Below are positions 48,901 to 58,777 of a stretch of DNA of 64,000 bases, in pieces. How positions within the stretch are numbered: the first letter of the stretch is position 1; every line of letters starts with the position of its first letter. The notes below the pieces were generated by a model. That model saw nothing but the letters and a program-made list of their open reading frames with translations, ran no database searches and was not told where the DNA came from. The DNA comes from Thiocystis violascens DSM 198 (GTDB taxonomy: Bacteria; Pseudomonadota; Gammaproteobacteria; Chromatiales; Chromatiaceae). Location: positions 1,397,478-1,461,477 of the forward strand of contig NC_018012.1 in NCBI RefSeq assembly GCF_000227745.2, read 5' to 3'. Made by a program: the position numbers and the translations under genes.

Positions 48901-49782
48901 CCCAACGCCAACCTCGCTCAGCGCCTGTTCAATGGCTTCAGCCAGCGCCAAAGGTTCCATCGGGAGCGCGGTTTCCTGGAAAATCGCGGATAACTGAGCC
49001 CGCAGTGCATCCAGCGGCTCGCGCAACTCCTCCTCCAAACGGTTGGCCAACTCCGATTTCGCCAGCCAGATCTCGAACTCATCCGGGTCGATGAGTTGCA
49101 AACCGTCCGCCGAGGGAGCGGCTCCCGCACTGGCGGCGGGCGTCGCGCGCGCCTGGCCAAGATTCTGGAGTGCGTCGAGCCACTCCTGACGGATCCGGCG
49201 CGGGATGCTTTCATCCTGAACCGCCCTGGCCAACAAACCGATTTCGCCCGTCAAACGCGCGCGCTCGGCATCGCTCATGGCCCGCTCGCTGTGCGACCAG
49301 AGATCCTCCACCAGGGTTTCCAGCAGCGAATCGAGCAGGCCGCCCAGGTTGCGCTGTCCCACGTCCCGCAGAACCTCGCGCGCCTGTAGCCTGCCGGGAT
49401 GCGGTTCGATTTCCGTCGCCGGCTGACTCGCCGCGGCGGCCTCGCCGATAAAGCGGGCCAGACGCGCCCTGCCGTCCCCCTCCAGCCGGATGAAGCGCGC
49501 GCCCAGACCGCGATCGACGCGATGGACGATCTCGACCACGGCCTGGACGGGATCCATGCTCTGCGCGTCCGGAAGGTCGAAATGCAGATCGACATGCTCG
49601 CCCGAGACGAAAGGCAGTGCCGGCTCGGTCGCGGAGGTATCCAGAAGCAGACCGCCATTGCAGAGATTCAACACCCTGCAATTGGTCGGAAGCTGGTTGC
49701 GGCCACGTACCTTCGCGTGCAGATCCACCGGATGGCGGGTCTGAATGCGACGCTCCCTGGACGATCTTGGCGGTTCAGTCAT
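45964..49782 (-). CDS. PilZ-DUF1631-GGDEF-EAL protein
   Basis: 1272 residues. The PilZ domain (about 9-115) opens with R-R-I-Q-T-R-H-P and N-G-G-L-L-L-D-T, the c-di-GMP binding pattern. DUF1631 covers most of 130-800, with its D-R-L-L-S-H-M-L-A-D-P ... I-K-P-L-S-R-R-F-L block. The GGDEF-type domain (about 855-1010) has G-G-C-R-F near 929 in place of the active motif. EAL (about 1020-1270) has C-E-I-L for E-A-L, and F-E-V-T-E-T, D-D-F-G-S-G and A-E-Y-V-E-N, so catalysis is uncertain. The whole protein resembles c-di-GMP receptors and phosphodiesterases of the TbdA/LchP kind. It starts a two-gene unit with the hydrolase. Confidence 0.92.
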   Translation of the reverse strand: MTEPPRSSRERRIQTRHPVDLHAKVRGRNQLPTNCRVLNLCNGGLLLDTSATEPALPFVSGEHVDLHFDLPDAQSMDPVQAVVEIVHRVDRGLGARFIRLEGDGRARLARFIGEAAAASQPATEIEPHPGRLQAREVLRDVGQRNLGGLLDSLLETLVEDLWSHSERAMSDAERARLTGEIGLLARAVQDESIPRRIRQEWLDALQNLGQARATPAASAGAAPSADGLQLIDPDEFEIWLAKSELANRLEEELREPLDALRAQLSAIFQETALPMEPLALAEAIEQALSEVGVGKELQKISMRMIANHLSSNLGAFYREVSRAWASSGLADIETSPRTTGTDASTADASGYAADVPDSASPLDRVTTAPVGAAFQPAPSEAIQGARAVGLMADSLARSPVALAGRTRPARNYAGGRRVTDLLSQLPVDFQLPEADANRPLRELLAQWLRSAEPNQKESHPEPQPVLSPQVEERVEVTDRLLSHMLADPATPARIKSLIKPLSRRFLSMAIAEPGAMADASQPLVNLINHLEQLSLYLLNQEGDDRGLRREFEDVAQTLVSSEARDPAALDALSKRLGSIESKAGREYQGNVVNWVTVCEAKERERLAREQVRERLNGALGGRRIHQVVDEFIQTGWRNLLELACANGGLEGSRWRQYWRLLASLHRMTGGEGAAEDPEPISLAAMIAEIRTGLSYIGVDAIPCDELLGRIETAVRRARASLSRDEDFLIFSPLAADADSEPERIPTDLPAADWERGLAQVNALPLGALLWMRTKDDSKALRLIWRNEEGSRLAIADTLGKKVKVLPRQRLAEAFARAQAHAEAPTAKRAVTRAADAALTEMQERLVYHETQDPLTGLSNQRRLLGSLTQLLLSDDASASAHALAFLELDRYDTLTGTFGYSAGERILVAVAKLLENVVPDAVCLAYLGGCRFGLLMPAIDRDHASEIGEAIRAGLTAMPNDLQGKPFRLAGSLGMVMLDGDATTPEQLMSAASVACLASHREGGDRVILFREDNEIVVRQLDHLRDWAQAEEIIASRRHRLRYQRIVPIDPSSELTPHCEILLSVYDEQGAPLPLQPFILAAEAFNRMREVDRQVIETALRWINAHPDQARELGGIAINLSGQSLSDPDLLTFIRASLKGLQVPVDLISFEVTETVAIVNLDQAAIILGEIKALGCRVALDDFGSGMSSYSYLKQLPVDYVKIDGSFVKDILISPHDRQIVKSFNEIAHFMGKKTIAEYVENLEILELLQDIGVDYAQGYAIERPQFLDEMP

Positions 49783-49827
49783 GTCCGAGATAACACCCGT
49801 TAGGCTGGCGGAAACCGGAAGGAAACC

Positions 49828-51981
<2,154 letters not shown>

Positions 51982-52470
51982 CGTGAACGTTCTCCAAACC
52001 ACTCTGTTAAAAATGCTTTCAGGCGTCAGCCACACTGCCATTAAGTCAAGGTGATTTACGGGAATGACTTTACCGATTTCCGTTCGTCCTGAGCTTGTCG
52101 AAGGACGGGCGGAAATCGTGCTCCGAGGCCGACATTGCATCCGTTCATGGTTCGACAAGCTCACCACGAACGGATGCAATGTCACCACGAAAGTGGGTAT
52201 GAACTTTTCCGGAAATCGCCTAAGGAATCGCTCAAGTCGGGAAACCGTTGATGGACACTTTCTATTGTTTCACGCGGAGACAGGGAGCCGCGGAGAGTCG
52301 GAAGCGGTCCCACGGCTCACGCCGAGCGATTGCCATCGGGAGACCCCTTGGAGGCCGTCCCCATCATTCATCCGGTCTTTCTCCGCGCACTCCGCGCCTC
52401 CGCGTTAGATCGTCATTTAGCAACTGTCTATCTTCGACGTCCCGATGGCTGCCGGACAGTGTCGCTCAAA
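51982..52470. other. Repeat-rich intergenic region
   Basis: 489 bases between the GH13 gene and sohB without a gene. Left part: dispersed palindromic repeats (52031-52185). Right part: a loose inverted pair, ACGCGGAGACAGG... near 52271-52296 and TCTCCGCGCACTCCGCG... near 52380-52406, a common type of intergenic repeat. Confidence 0.55.
52031..52185. repeat. Cluster of two palindromic repeats
   Basis: Hairpin 1: 52074-52090 with 52102-52118, 17-bp arms with one mismatch. Hairpin 2: 52131-52146 with 52168-52183, 16-bp perfect arms around ATGGTTCGACAAGCTCACCAC-type loop sequence. CACTGCCATTAAGT at 52032-52045 is shared with the palindrome at 27572-27644. Confidence 0.75.
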
Positions 52471-53481
52471 TCAGCCCCGCCAGGTCGCAAAGGCGCGATC
52501 CAGGCTCGCCTGGATGCTCGACAGCAACCGCTCGATGGGCTTCTTGTGGACCCGGTATTTGAGCTTCAGCAGATCCTTCCCCTCGCTCGCCGCCAGCAGA
52601 TAGTCGTCGCTGGTCTGGATGGCATCCACCAGGCCAAGCTCCACGGCGCGCTGGCCATGCCAATATTCGCCGGTCGCCACCCGCTCCAGGTCGAGGCCGG
52701 GACGGTACTCGGCGACGAAACTCTTGAACAGATCGTGCGTCTCTTCCAACTGCTCGCGCAGCTTCTGGCGGCCCTCGTCGGTGTTTTCGCCGAAAACGGT
52801 GAGGGTGCGCTTGTACTCGCCCGCCGTGTGCAGTTCGAAATCGACCCCGTGACGCTCCAGCAGACGATGGAAGTTGGGCAACTCGGCGAGCACGCCGATG
52901 GAGCCCAGAATGGCGAAGGGCGCGGCGAGAATGCGGTCGGCCACGCAGGCCATCAGATACCCGCCGCTGGCCGCGACCTTGTCGACCGCGACCGTCAACG
53001 GGATGCCCTTGGCCCGAATGCGCGCCAACTGGGATGCCGCGAGTCCGTGTTCGCTGACCATGCCGCCGGCATTATCGAGCCGCACCAGCACCTCGTCGCC
53101 CGGCTGCGCCTCCAGCAGCAGCGCGGTCACCAGCACCCGGAGCGCGGCGACCTCGCTGGCCCGGATATCGCCGTTGAACTCGATGACGAACAAACGCGGG
53201 CGGTCGCTCTCCGCCGCCTTCTCGCGTTCCTTCTCGCGCTTGCGTTCGGCCTTGAGATAGGTCTTGTAGGCCTTTTTCGGTAGCGAGAATTCCTTGAGCG
53301 CCTGGGTCAGCGCACGGTAGCGCTCGTTGAGATCCGTGATCTCCAGATGCTCGCCATGATCGCCCTCCTGCCGGGCGCGCAGCGCCAGGATCAGCAGCAC
53401 GGCGATCCCGAGAACCAGCGTCAGGGTTTTGGCCAGGAACAGACCGTAATCGAACAGCGAGGCAAACAGCAGATCCATCAT
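52471..53481 (-). CDS. sohB: SohB-type inner-membrane serine peptidase
   Basis: 336 residues. One membrane helix near the N-terminus (about 12-34), then a charged coiled stretch rich in Lys/Arg/Glu and the S49 peptidase domain. Catalytic Ser is in V-A-A-S-G-G-Y-L-M-A (about residue 173) and the general-base Lys in A-G-E-Y-K-R-T-L-T (about 225), with I-L-G-S-I-G-V between them. SohB resembles SppA signal-peptide peptidase and faces the periplasm. It stands as a single gene upstream of the repeat region. Confidence 0.94.
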   Translation of the reverse strand: MMDLLFASLFDYGLFLAKTLTLVLGIAVLLILALRARQEGDHGEHLEITDLNERYRALTQALKEFSLPKKAYKTYLKAERKREKEREKAAESDRPRLFVIEFNGDIRASEVAALRVLVTALLLEAQPGDEVLVRLDNAGGMVSEHGLAASQLARIRAKGIPLTVAVDKVAASGGYLMACVADRILAAPFAILGSIGVLAELPNFHRLLERHGVDFELHTAGEYKRTLTVFGENTDEGRQKLREQLEETHDLFKSFVAEYRPGLDLERVATGEYWHGQRAVELGLVDAIQTSDDYLLAASEGKDLLKLKYRVHKKPIERLLSSIQASLDRAFATWRG

Positions 53482-53744
53482 AACAATCCCGGTCAGTGGT
53501 CAAGCGTGAAATCCAAAACGCGCGGCGAACATGAGCCAATGCACGCCCGCGCGTTCAGGCGGGCATCGTGGATGCGCGGTCGGGCGCCCGCGTGATGGAT
53601 CATAATATACGGCGTCTTCTCGGACGGAGAAATCGCGTGACGAAACCGCGCGCATCGAAAGCGTTTCGCACGAGGCGCGGGTTATTCAGGGAGAATCCGC
53701 GGGCGGGCGGTGTCGAATACCCAACCCGCCGGGTCAGGCGTTTT

Positions 53745-54152
53745 TCAGGATCGCTCGGGTTCGGGCTGAAACGCCAGCGCGACCGAATTGATACAGTAAC
53801 GCAGTCCGGTCGGACGCGGACCGTCCGGAAAGACATGACCAAGATGCGCGCCACACCCCTGACAGACGACCTCGATGCGGCGCATTCCATGACTGGCATC
53901 CACCTTCTCCGCGACCGCCTCGGGATTGGCGGGTTGCCAGAAACTCGGCCAGCCGGTGCCCGAATCGAATTTCTCGTCCGAATTGAACAGCGGTTCGCCA
54001 CAACAACCGCAACGGTAGACACCCCGCTCCTTGAAGGCATGATATTGGCCGGTAAAGGCGGGCTCGGTGCCTTTCTCGCGACAGACGTGGTATTGCTGTC
54101 CAGTGAGTTCCGCCCGCCATTCTGCGTCTGTTTTTTCGATTTTCCCGCGCAT
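53745..54152 (-). CDS. msrB: Peptide-methionine (R)-S-oxide reductase
   Basis: 135 residues from the ATG at 54152, preceded by GAGAGAAG; a GTG/ATG ten codons earlier is possible. Zinc Cys pairs are in Y-R-C-G-C-C-G and [23 protein letters not shown] and the catalytic Cys in R-Y-C-I-N-S-V-A-L complete the SelR domain. It repairs oxidised methionine in the cytoplasm, as no signal peptide is seen. It diverges from the SCO1-like gene. The 263 bases to sohB hold no recognisable gene. Confidence 0.95.
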   Translation of the reverse strand: MRGKIEKTDAEWRAELTGQQYHVCREKGTEPAFTGQYHAFKERGVYRCGCCGEPLFNSDEKFDSGTGWPSFWQPANPEAVAEKVDASHGMRRIEVVCQGCGAHLGHVFPDGPRPTGLRYCINSVALAFQPEPERS

Positions 54153-54334
54153 TTCGCTTCTCTCTCGAATCCGATCGGACAAAATTCAGCGTCGTCTTGA
54201 GCCGCGTCGGTCGCGGCCCCTATACTGCGCGATCGCTTCCATCGCTTCTTAATGGGGACTGGTTCCGCTGATGTCCAGCCACGGGCGAATGCTGCACACG
54301 CCGCGCAAGCGGTTCTTTGTCGAGGACCAAACGG

Positions 54335-54937
54335 ATGTTTTTGCGTAACCGGCACCGTCTGTGGATTCGTATCGTCTTCGTGTTGGGCGCCATCTCGCTC
54401 TTCATGTTCGGGTATCAATGGGGCAATCGTTATCGACAGCAACCATCGGAAACGCTCGCCATCGACGGCGTACTGGTGCGACCGCCCGTCACCCTGCCTG
54501 ACTTTCAACTGAAGGATCCATTCGGACGCGCGTTCGACCGCAAGACCCTGGAGAGCGGCTGGAGCCTGCTCGCCTTCGGCGATCTCTCGCGCGCATCCGG
54601 CCAGCTCGCCGTGCAGCGTCTGATCGATGTCCGCAATCGGGTCGCCGATCAGGCGACGCTCGGACAGGCGCTGCGGCTGGTGCTGATCGCGACCGCCGAG
54701 ACTCCGACGCTGGCGCGCGACTTCGCCGGTCTTGCAACCGCGCTCTTCATCCTTGGCGGGGAGTCATCGCGGATCACACCGCTCCGCGACGCCTTGAGTT
54801 CGCTGGAGGACGAAACACCGACGCTCTATGTCATCGGCCCTGGCGCCCAGTTGCTGGCCTTGCTCCCGGACACGGAGACGGGCGCCGCCATGGCCGAGGA
54901 TCTCAAGGCGCTCTTTTACGCACACGAACCGCAGTGA
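54335..54937 (+). CDS. SCO1/thioredoxin-fold membrane protein without the Cys motif
   Basis: 200 residues from the ATG at 54335 (AGGA seven bases upstream). One N-terminal membrane helix (R-I-V-F-V-L-G-A-I-S-L-F-M-F-G), then a periplasmic thioredoxin-like domain: L-P-D-F-Q-L-K-D-P-F-G-R-A-F, W-S-L-L-A-F-G-D, L-V-L-I-A-T-A-E and P-T-L-Y-V-I-G-P. SCO1 proteins carry C-x3-C after the F-G/F-T strand to bind copper; here the stretch is D-L-S-R-A-S and no Cys is present in the whole domain. So it cannot be a standard copper chaperone. It lies 12 bases before psd in the same direction. Confidence 0.75.
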   Translation: MFLRNRHRLWIRIVFVLGAISLFMFGYQWGNRYRQQPSETLAIDGVLVRPPVTLPDFQLKDPFGRAFDRKTLESGWSLLAFGDLSRASGQLAVQRLIDVRNRVADQATLGQALRLVLIATAETPTLARDFAGLATALFILGGESSRITPLRDALSSLEDETPTLYVIGPGAQLLALLPDTETGAAMAEDLKALFYAHEPQ

Positions 54938-54949
54938 TCTAAAAAACTC

Positions 54950-55843
54950 ATGACCGACCACTCTACCCCATCGCCGCGCGAACGCCTGTTCGTCGCGCTT
55001 CAGCATCTCCTGCCGCAGCACGGGCTTTCAACCTTGATGCACCGGCTCGCGCGCGTGCGCTGGCGGCCGCTCAAGGCGCTCCTGATTCGCGCCTTCGCGC
55101 GACTCTATCGGATCGACATGAGCCTGGCGGAGGAGCCCGAACTGTCCGCCTATCCCCATTTCAACGCCTTCTTCACCCGCGCGCTGCGCCCGGACGCCCG
55201 ACCGCTCGACCCGGCGCCACACGCGGTGCTCTGCCCGGTGGACGGCACCATCAGCCAGATCGGCCGAATCGCGGCGGGACGGCTGATCCAGGCCAAGGGA
55301 CACGACTATGGGGCCGACGCGCTGCTGGGGCTGGCGAACGGCGCGGCGCATCCGTTCGATGGCGGTGTCTTCGCCACCATCTATCTGTCGCCGAGCGATT
55401 ACCATCGGATTCACATGCCGCTCGCCGGCGCGCTCGCCGAAATGACCTATGCGCCGGGTCGACTCTTCAGCGTCAACAACAGCACGGCCAAGCTCGTGCC
55501 GGGGCTGTTCGCGCGCAACGAGCGGGTGATCTGCCGCTTCGCGACCGAGGCGGGCGACATGGCCATGGTGCTGGTGGGCGCGATCTTCGTCGGTGGCATC
55601 GAGACCGTCTGGGCGGGCGCGATCACGCCGCCGCACTCGGGGCGCGCGCTTCAGCATTGGGAGTATCGCAACGATGCCGACCCCATCCGCCTGGCACGCG
55701 GCGCCGAGATGGGGCGCTTCAATCTTGGATCGACCGTGATTCTGCTGTTTCCCCCCGGACGGGTCGCATGGGACACGAACCTCGCTCCCGGGCAGCAGGT
55801 TCGGCTGGGTGAGCGGATTGGGATTCGACAGTCGTCAATTTAA
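54950..55843 (+). CDS. psd: Phosphatidylserine decarboxylase
   Basis: 297 residues, normal size. The self-cleavage site that creates the pyruvoyl group is L-G-S-T in R-F-N-L-G-S-T-V-I-L-L-F near residue 258. Other family blocks: F-F-T-R-A-L-R-P, P-V-D-G-T-I-S-Q-I-G, Y-L-S-P-S-D-Y-H-R-I-H-M-P and F-A-R-N-E-R-V. It makes phosphatidylethanolamine at the inner membrane. It overlaps neither neighbour and is followed after 16 bases by moaA, so SCO1-like, psd and moaA probably share a transcript. Confidence 0.96.
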   Translation: MTDHSTPSPRERLFVALQHLLPQHGLSTLMHRLARVRWRPLKALLIRAFARLYRIDMSLAEEPELSAYPHFNAFFTRALRPDARPLDPAPHAVLCPVDGTISQIGRIAAGRLIQAKGHDYGADALLGLANGAAHPFDGGVFATIYLSPSDYHRIHMPLAGALAEMTYAPGRLFSVNNSTAKLVPGLFARNERVICRFATEAGDMAMVLVGAIFVGGIETVWAGAITPPHSGRALQHWEYRNDADPIRLARGAEMGRFNLGSTVILLFPPGRVAWDTNLAPGQQVRLGERIGIRQSSI

Positions 55844-55859
55844 GAGAGGACACCCGAAG

Positions 55860-56846
55860 ATGAGCCACCCATCACTGACCGATCCCTTCGGCCGCCGCAT
55901 CGACTATCTGCGCCTCTCGGTCACCGATCGTTGCGATCTGCGCTGCGGCTATTGCCTGCCCAAGGGCTTCAAGGGCTTCGAGGAACCCGAGCATTGGCTG
56001 ACCTTCGCGGAGATCGAGCGCGTCGTCAGCGCCTTCACGGCCCTGGGCGTGCGGCGCGTCCGTCTAACCGGCGGCGAACCCCTGATGCGGCGCCACCTGC
56101 CCGAACTGGCCGGGCGTCTGTCCGCCTTACCCGGCCTGGAAGATCTCTCGCTCTCCAGCAACTGCACCCAGATGGACGCGCTCGCCGAACCGCTTAGACG
56201 CGCGGGCGTACGGCGCCTGAATGTCAGCCTGGACAGTCTGCGCCCCGAGGTTTTCCGCGAGATCACCGGGGGCGATCTCGACCGGGTGCTGCGCGGCATC
56301 GCGGCGGCGCACGAGGTCGGCATGAATCCGATCCGCGTCAACGCCGTGGTGATGCGCGGGGTCAACGACGGGGAGATCGAGGATCTGCTCGATTACTGCG
56401 CCGCGCGCGGCTTCACCCTGCGTTTGATCGAGGCCATGCCGATGGGCGCCACCGGACAGGCCGCGGCGAGCGCCTTCGGGGATCTGGAACCGATCAAGCG
56501 TCGCTTGGAACAGCGCTTCGCGCTGATCCCGGACATCCTCCCCGGTGGCGGCCCGGCCCGTTACTACCGGGTCGGCGCGACCGAGACGCGCATCGGCTTC
56601 ATCACTCCCATCTCCCAGCACTTCTGCGAGACCTGCAACCGGGTGCGCCTGACCGTCGACGGCACTCTCTATCTGTGTCTGGGCCAGGACAGCAGCTACC
56701 CGCTGTTGCCGCTGCTGCGCGAAGGGATCGGCGACGCGGAGCTGATCGAGCATCTGCGCCGCGCCATCGCGCTCAAGCCGGAGCGCCATGAGTTCAAGGA
56801 GCGCCCGGAGCAGATCATCCGCTTCATGTCGATGACCGGCGGCTGA
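55860..56846 (+). CDS. moaA: GTP 3',8-cyclase (molybdenum cofactor biosynthesis)
   Basis: 328 residues from the ATG at 55860, preceded by AGAGAGGA; the frame is open further upstream through the end of psd. The radical-SAM cluster Cys are in D-R-C-D-L-R-C-G-Y-C-L-P; G-G-E-P-L is the SAM-binding block. The second cluster uses C-E-T-C-N-R-V-R and a later Cys in Y-L-C-L-G-Q. The protein ends in the essential Gly-Gly. It turns GTP into cyclic pyranopterin precursor in the cytoplasm. No moaC is adjacent. Confidence 0.97.
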   Translation: MSHPSLTDPFGRRIDYLRLSVTDRCDLRCGYCLPKGFKGFEEPEHWLTFAEIERVVSAFTALGVRRVRLTGGEPLMRRHLPELAGRLSALPGLEDLSLSSNCTQMDALAEPLRRAGVRRLNVSLDSLRPEVFREITGGDLDRVLRGIAAAHEVGMNPIRVNAVVMRGVNDGEIEDLLDYCAARGFTLRLIEAMPMGATGQAAASAFGDLEPIKRRLEQRFALIPDILPGGGPARYYRVGATETRIGFITPISQHFCETCNRVRLTVDGTLYLCLGQDSSYPLLPLLREGIGDAELIEHLRRAIALKPERHEFKERPEQIIRFMSMTGG

Positions 56847-56934
56847 GCGGGACACCGCCCTAGAAGGATTGCGCGTTGGCCTGGGCGGGATCCCGCTCCA
56901 TCTCCATGGCGGTTCATCCGCTCCCAGAGGTTCT

Positions 56935-57331
56935 TGCGCGAACACCCGCAAAACCGATGTCGCCGCGCGGATCGGCGGGGAGGAATTCGCCCTGATCCTG
57001 CGTCACCTCCCCGAGCGACACCCAGAATCATCTGAGCTGGCTCCATGAACGGCTGCGCAAGCAGCACATCAAACTGGACTCCGAAACCCGTGTCCAGATC
57101 ACCGTCAGCATCGGTTATTACGTGATCGCCAAGCGATCCGGAACCTCGGTCGACGAGCACCCGCGCACAACCCAGGACATTGTCAAGTGCGCCGACGACG
57201 CCCTCTACTTGATCAAGAACAATGGACGCAACGGGATCATGGCCTGGCACGAGCTTGCCGCGGACTATCCCGAGCAACGCCACACCCCGAACTTTGCCGA
57301 ATCACCCGAGAATCCGCGACCGGCAGGCTGA
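56935..57331 (+). pseudogene. Remnant of a GGDEF diguanylate cyclase
   Basis: The frame at 56947-57012 reads R-K-T-D-V-A-A-R-I-G-G-E-E-F-A-L-I-L-R-H-L-P, the active-site strand of a cyclase (G-G-E-E-F at 56974-56988). Near 57015 the frame shifts; the rest (L-R-K-Q-H-I-K, V-Q-I-T-V-S-I-G-Y-Y, C-A-D-D-A-L-Y-L-I-K-N-N-G-R-N-G-I) continues in the next frame to the stop at 57331. The N-terminal half of the domain and any sensor part are absent. It is the only GGDEF motif in the window with active-site residues, but it cannot be made as one protein. Confidence 0.75.
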
Positions 57332-57474
57332 TATTGAAGCCGTTCATGGTTCGACAAAGATCTCCCGAGCGACCTGTATGGGCGAATTCATTCGCCCCCG
57401 CATCCCCCGCATCCGTGCACCCAAGTCGCGATTGAATTTGCCCCTACAGGGGTGAAGATCATCTGTCGAAAGCG

Positions 57475-57493
57475 GATAATAATCGTTATTATT
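57475..57493. promoter_or_regulatory. Fur-box-like palindrome upstream of the HD-GYP gene
   Basis: GATAATAATCGTTATTATT at 57475-57493 matches the Fur 19-mer at about 14 positions by eye and is symmetric around TCG. It lies 70 bases before the HD-GYP start. In GC-rich DNA such an AT palindrome is unlikely to be chance. Confidence 0.5.
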
Positions 57494-57562
57494 ACCTATC
57501 AGGGCGGCCACCCCATTCGATCTGGAGCCACTTGGCACACTGGAGCATACGAGGACGGAATA

Positions 57563-58627
57563 ATGACGATACCTGACCGCGTTGAGTTGCATGCAGTGAT
57601 CGATGTCGTGCTGACCACCCTGGACGCGCGCGATCCCTACACCTACGAACACTCCTTCCGGGTCGCGCTCTACTCGGAGATGATGGCGCGGGAGCTGCGG
57701 CTCTCCCCCGTGCTCCGGCAGCGGATCGAGGTCGCGGCCTATCTGCACGATATCGGCAAGATCGCCATCGCGGACCAGGTGCTCAACAAGGCCGGCCGGC
57801 TCAATCGCGACGAAATGATCGAGATTCAGCGCCACCCGCGCATCGGCTTCAACATCCTCAGCCGGCTGCCGACCTTCCACGAGGTCGCGACCATCGTGCT
57901 TCATCACCACGAACGGGTGGATGGCGACGGTTACCCGGAGCGGCTCGCCGGCGACGCGATCCCGCTGGAATCCAGGATTATTGGGATCGCCGACGCCTTC
58001 GATGCCATGACCTCGAGCCGGCCCTACCGTAAGGCGCTGGCCGCCGACGCGGCCCTCGCCGAGTTGAACCGACACGCCGGCGAGCAATTCGACTCGGAGA
58101 TCGTCGCGATCTTCAGCCGCCTGCGCGACCCGCTTTGCGAGCACCTGAGCAATGGCCTGGATCCGGTCAATGGCGGCCACCATGCCTATGTCGGGCACGA
58201 AGACCTCATGCACTCGCGCATCGTGCAGAACGCGGGGTTCTTCGTGGAGGACGAGCGGCCGGTGCGTCGCGCCATCCCCTCGACACTCTTCGGACGCGAC
58301 TGGACGCAAAACCTCTACAGCCGCTATCACGCCCTCCAGCACAACGCCAGCCGCAAGGGCGTGCCCTTTCACTGGAGCAGCTTCGCCGACTTCCTGACCG
58401 CCCTCGCCGTCGTCGCCCCGGGGGACTATCACCCGCGGACCTACCGCTTCGACTTCGATCTCAAGCGGATCGACGCACGCGGCAGACGGCTGGGTTATTG
58501 TCAGGACACCATGCGCTTCAAGCCCGCGACCACGAAGAGCAGTCGGACCAGCGTGCACAATAAGACGGCGCGCGCGCTCCCTGAGCGCGGCGAATCGAAA
58601 ACCCGAGTCAAGCCCTTGAGCCAGTGA
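57563..58627 (+). CDS. HD-GYP domain phosphodiesterase
   Basis: 354 residues from the ATG at 57563, with GAGGA upstream. The HD-GYP domain fills residues about 10-200: T-Y-E-H-S-F-R-V, A-Y-L-H-D-I-G-K (His-Asp at 62-63), H-P-x-x-G, H-H-H-E-R-V-D-G-D-G-Y-P (His at 114-116, GYP at 123-125), D-A-F-D-A-M-T-S and R-P-Y-R-K. All metal ligands are present, so it should cleave c-di-GMP or a related cyclic dinucleotide. The C-terminal 150 residues are an unassigned domain. There is no membrane segment. Confidence 0.92.
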   Translation: MTIPDRVELHAVIDVVLTTLDARDPYTYEHSFRVALYSEMMARELRLSPVLRQRIEVAAYLHDIGKIAIADQVLNKAGRLNRDEMIEIQRHPRIGFNILSRLPTFHEVATIVLHHHERVDGDGYPERLAGDAIPLESRIIGIADAFDAMTSSRPYRKALAADAALAELNRHAGEQFDSEIVAIFSRLRDPLCEHLSNGLDPVNGGHHAYVGHEDLMHSRIVQNAGFFVEDERPVRRAIPSTLFGRDWTQNLYSRYHALQHNASRKGVPFHWSSFADFLTALAVVAPGDYHPRTYRFDFDLKRIDARGRRLGYCQDTMRFKPATTKSSRTSVHNKTARALPERGESKTRVKPLSQ

Positions 58628-58777
58628 CCGTCAGCCCTGCCTTGCATCCCGAGACCAAACAGGATGCCGATGCGGACACTCCGCCGATCACCCACTGAGG
58701 CTTGACGCCGCGGAAACTGTTTGTGGGAGCGCTGCCCCGGCGCGGCGAAGGTGCGCTCTCACACTCACCAAGCCCCT

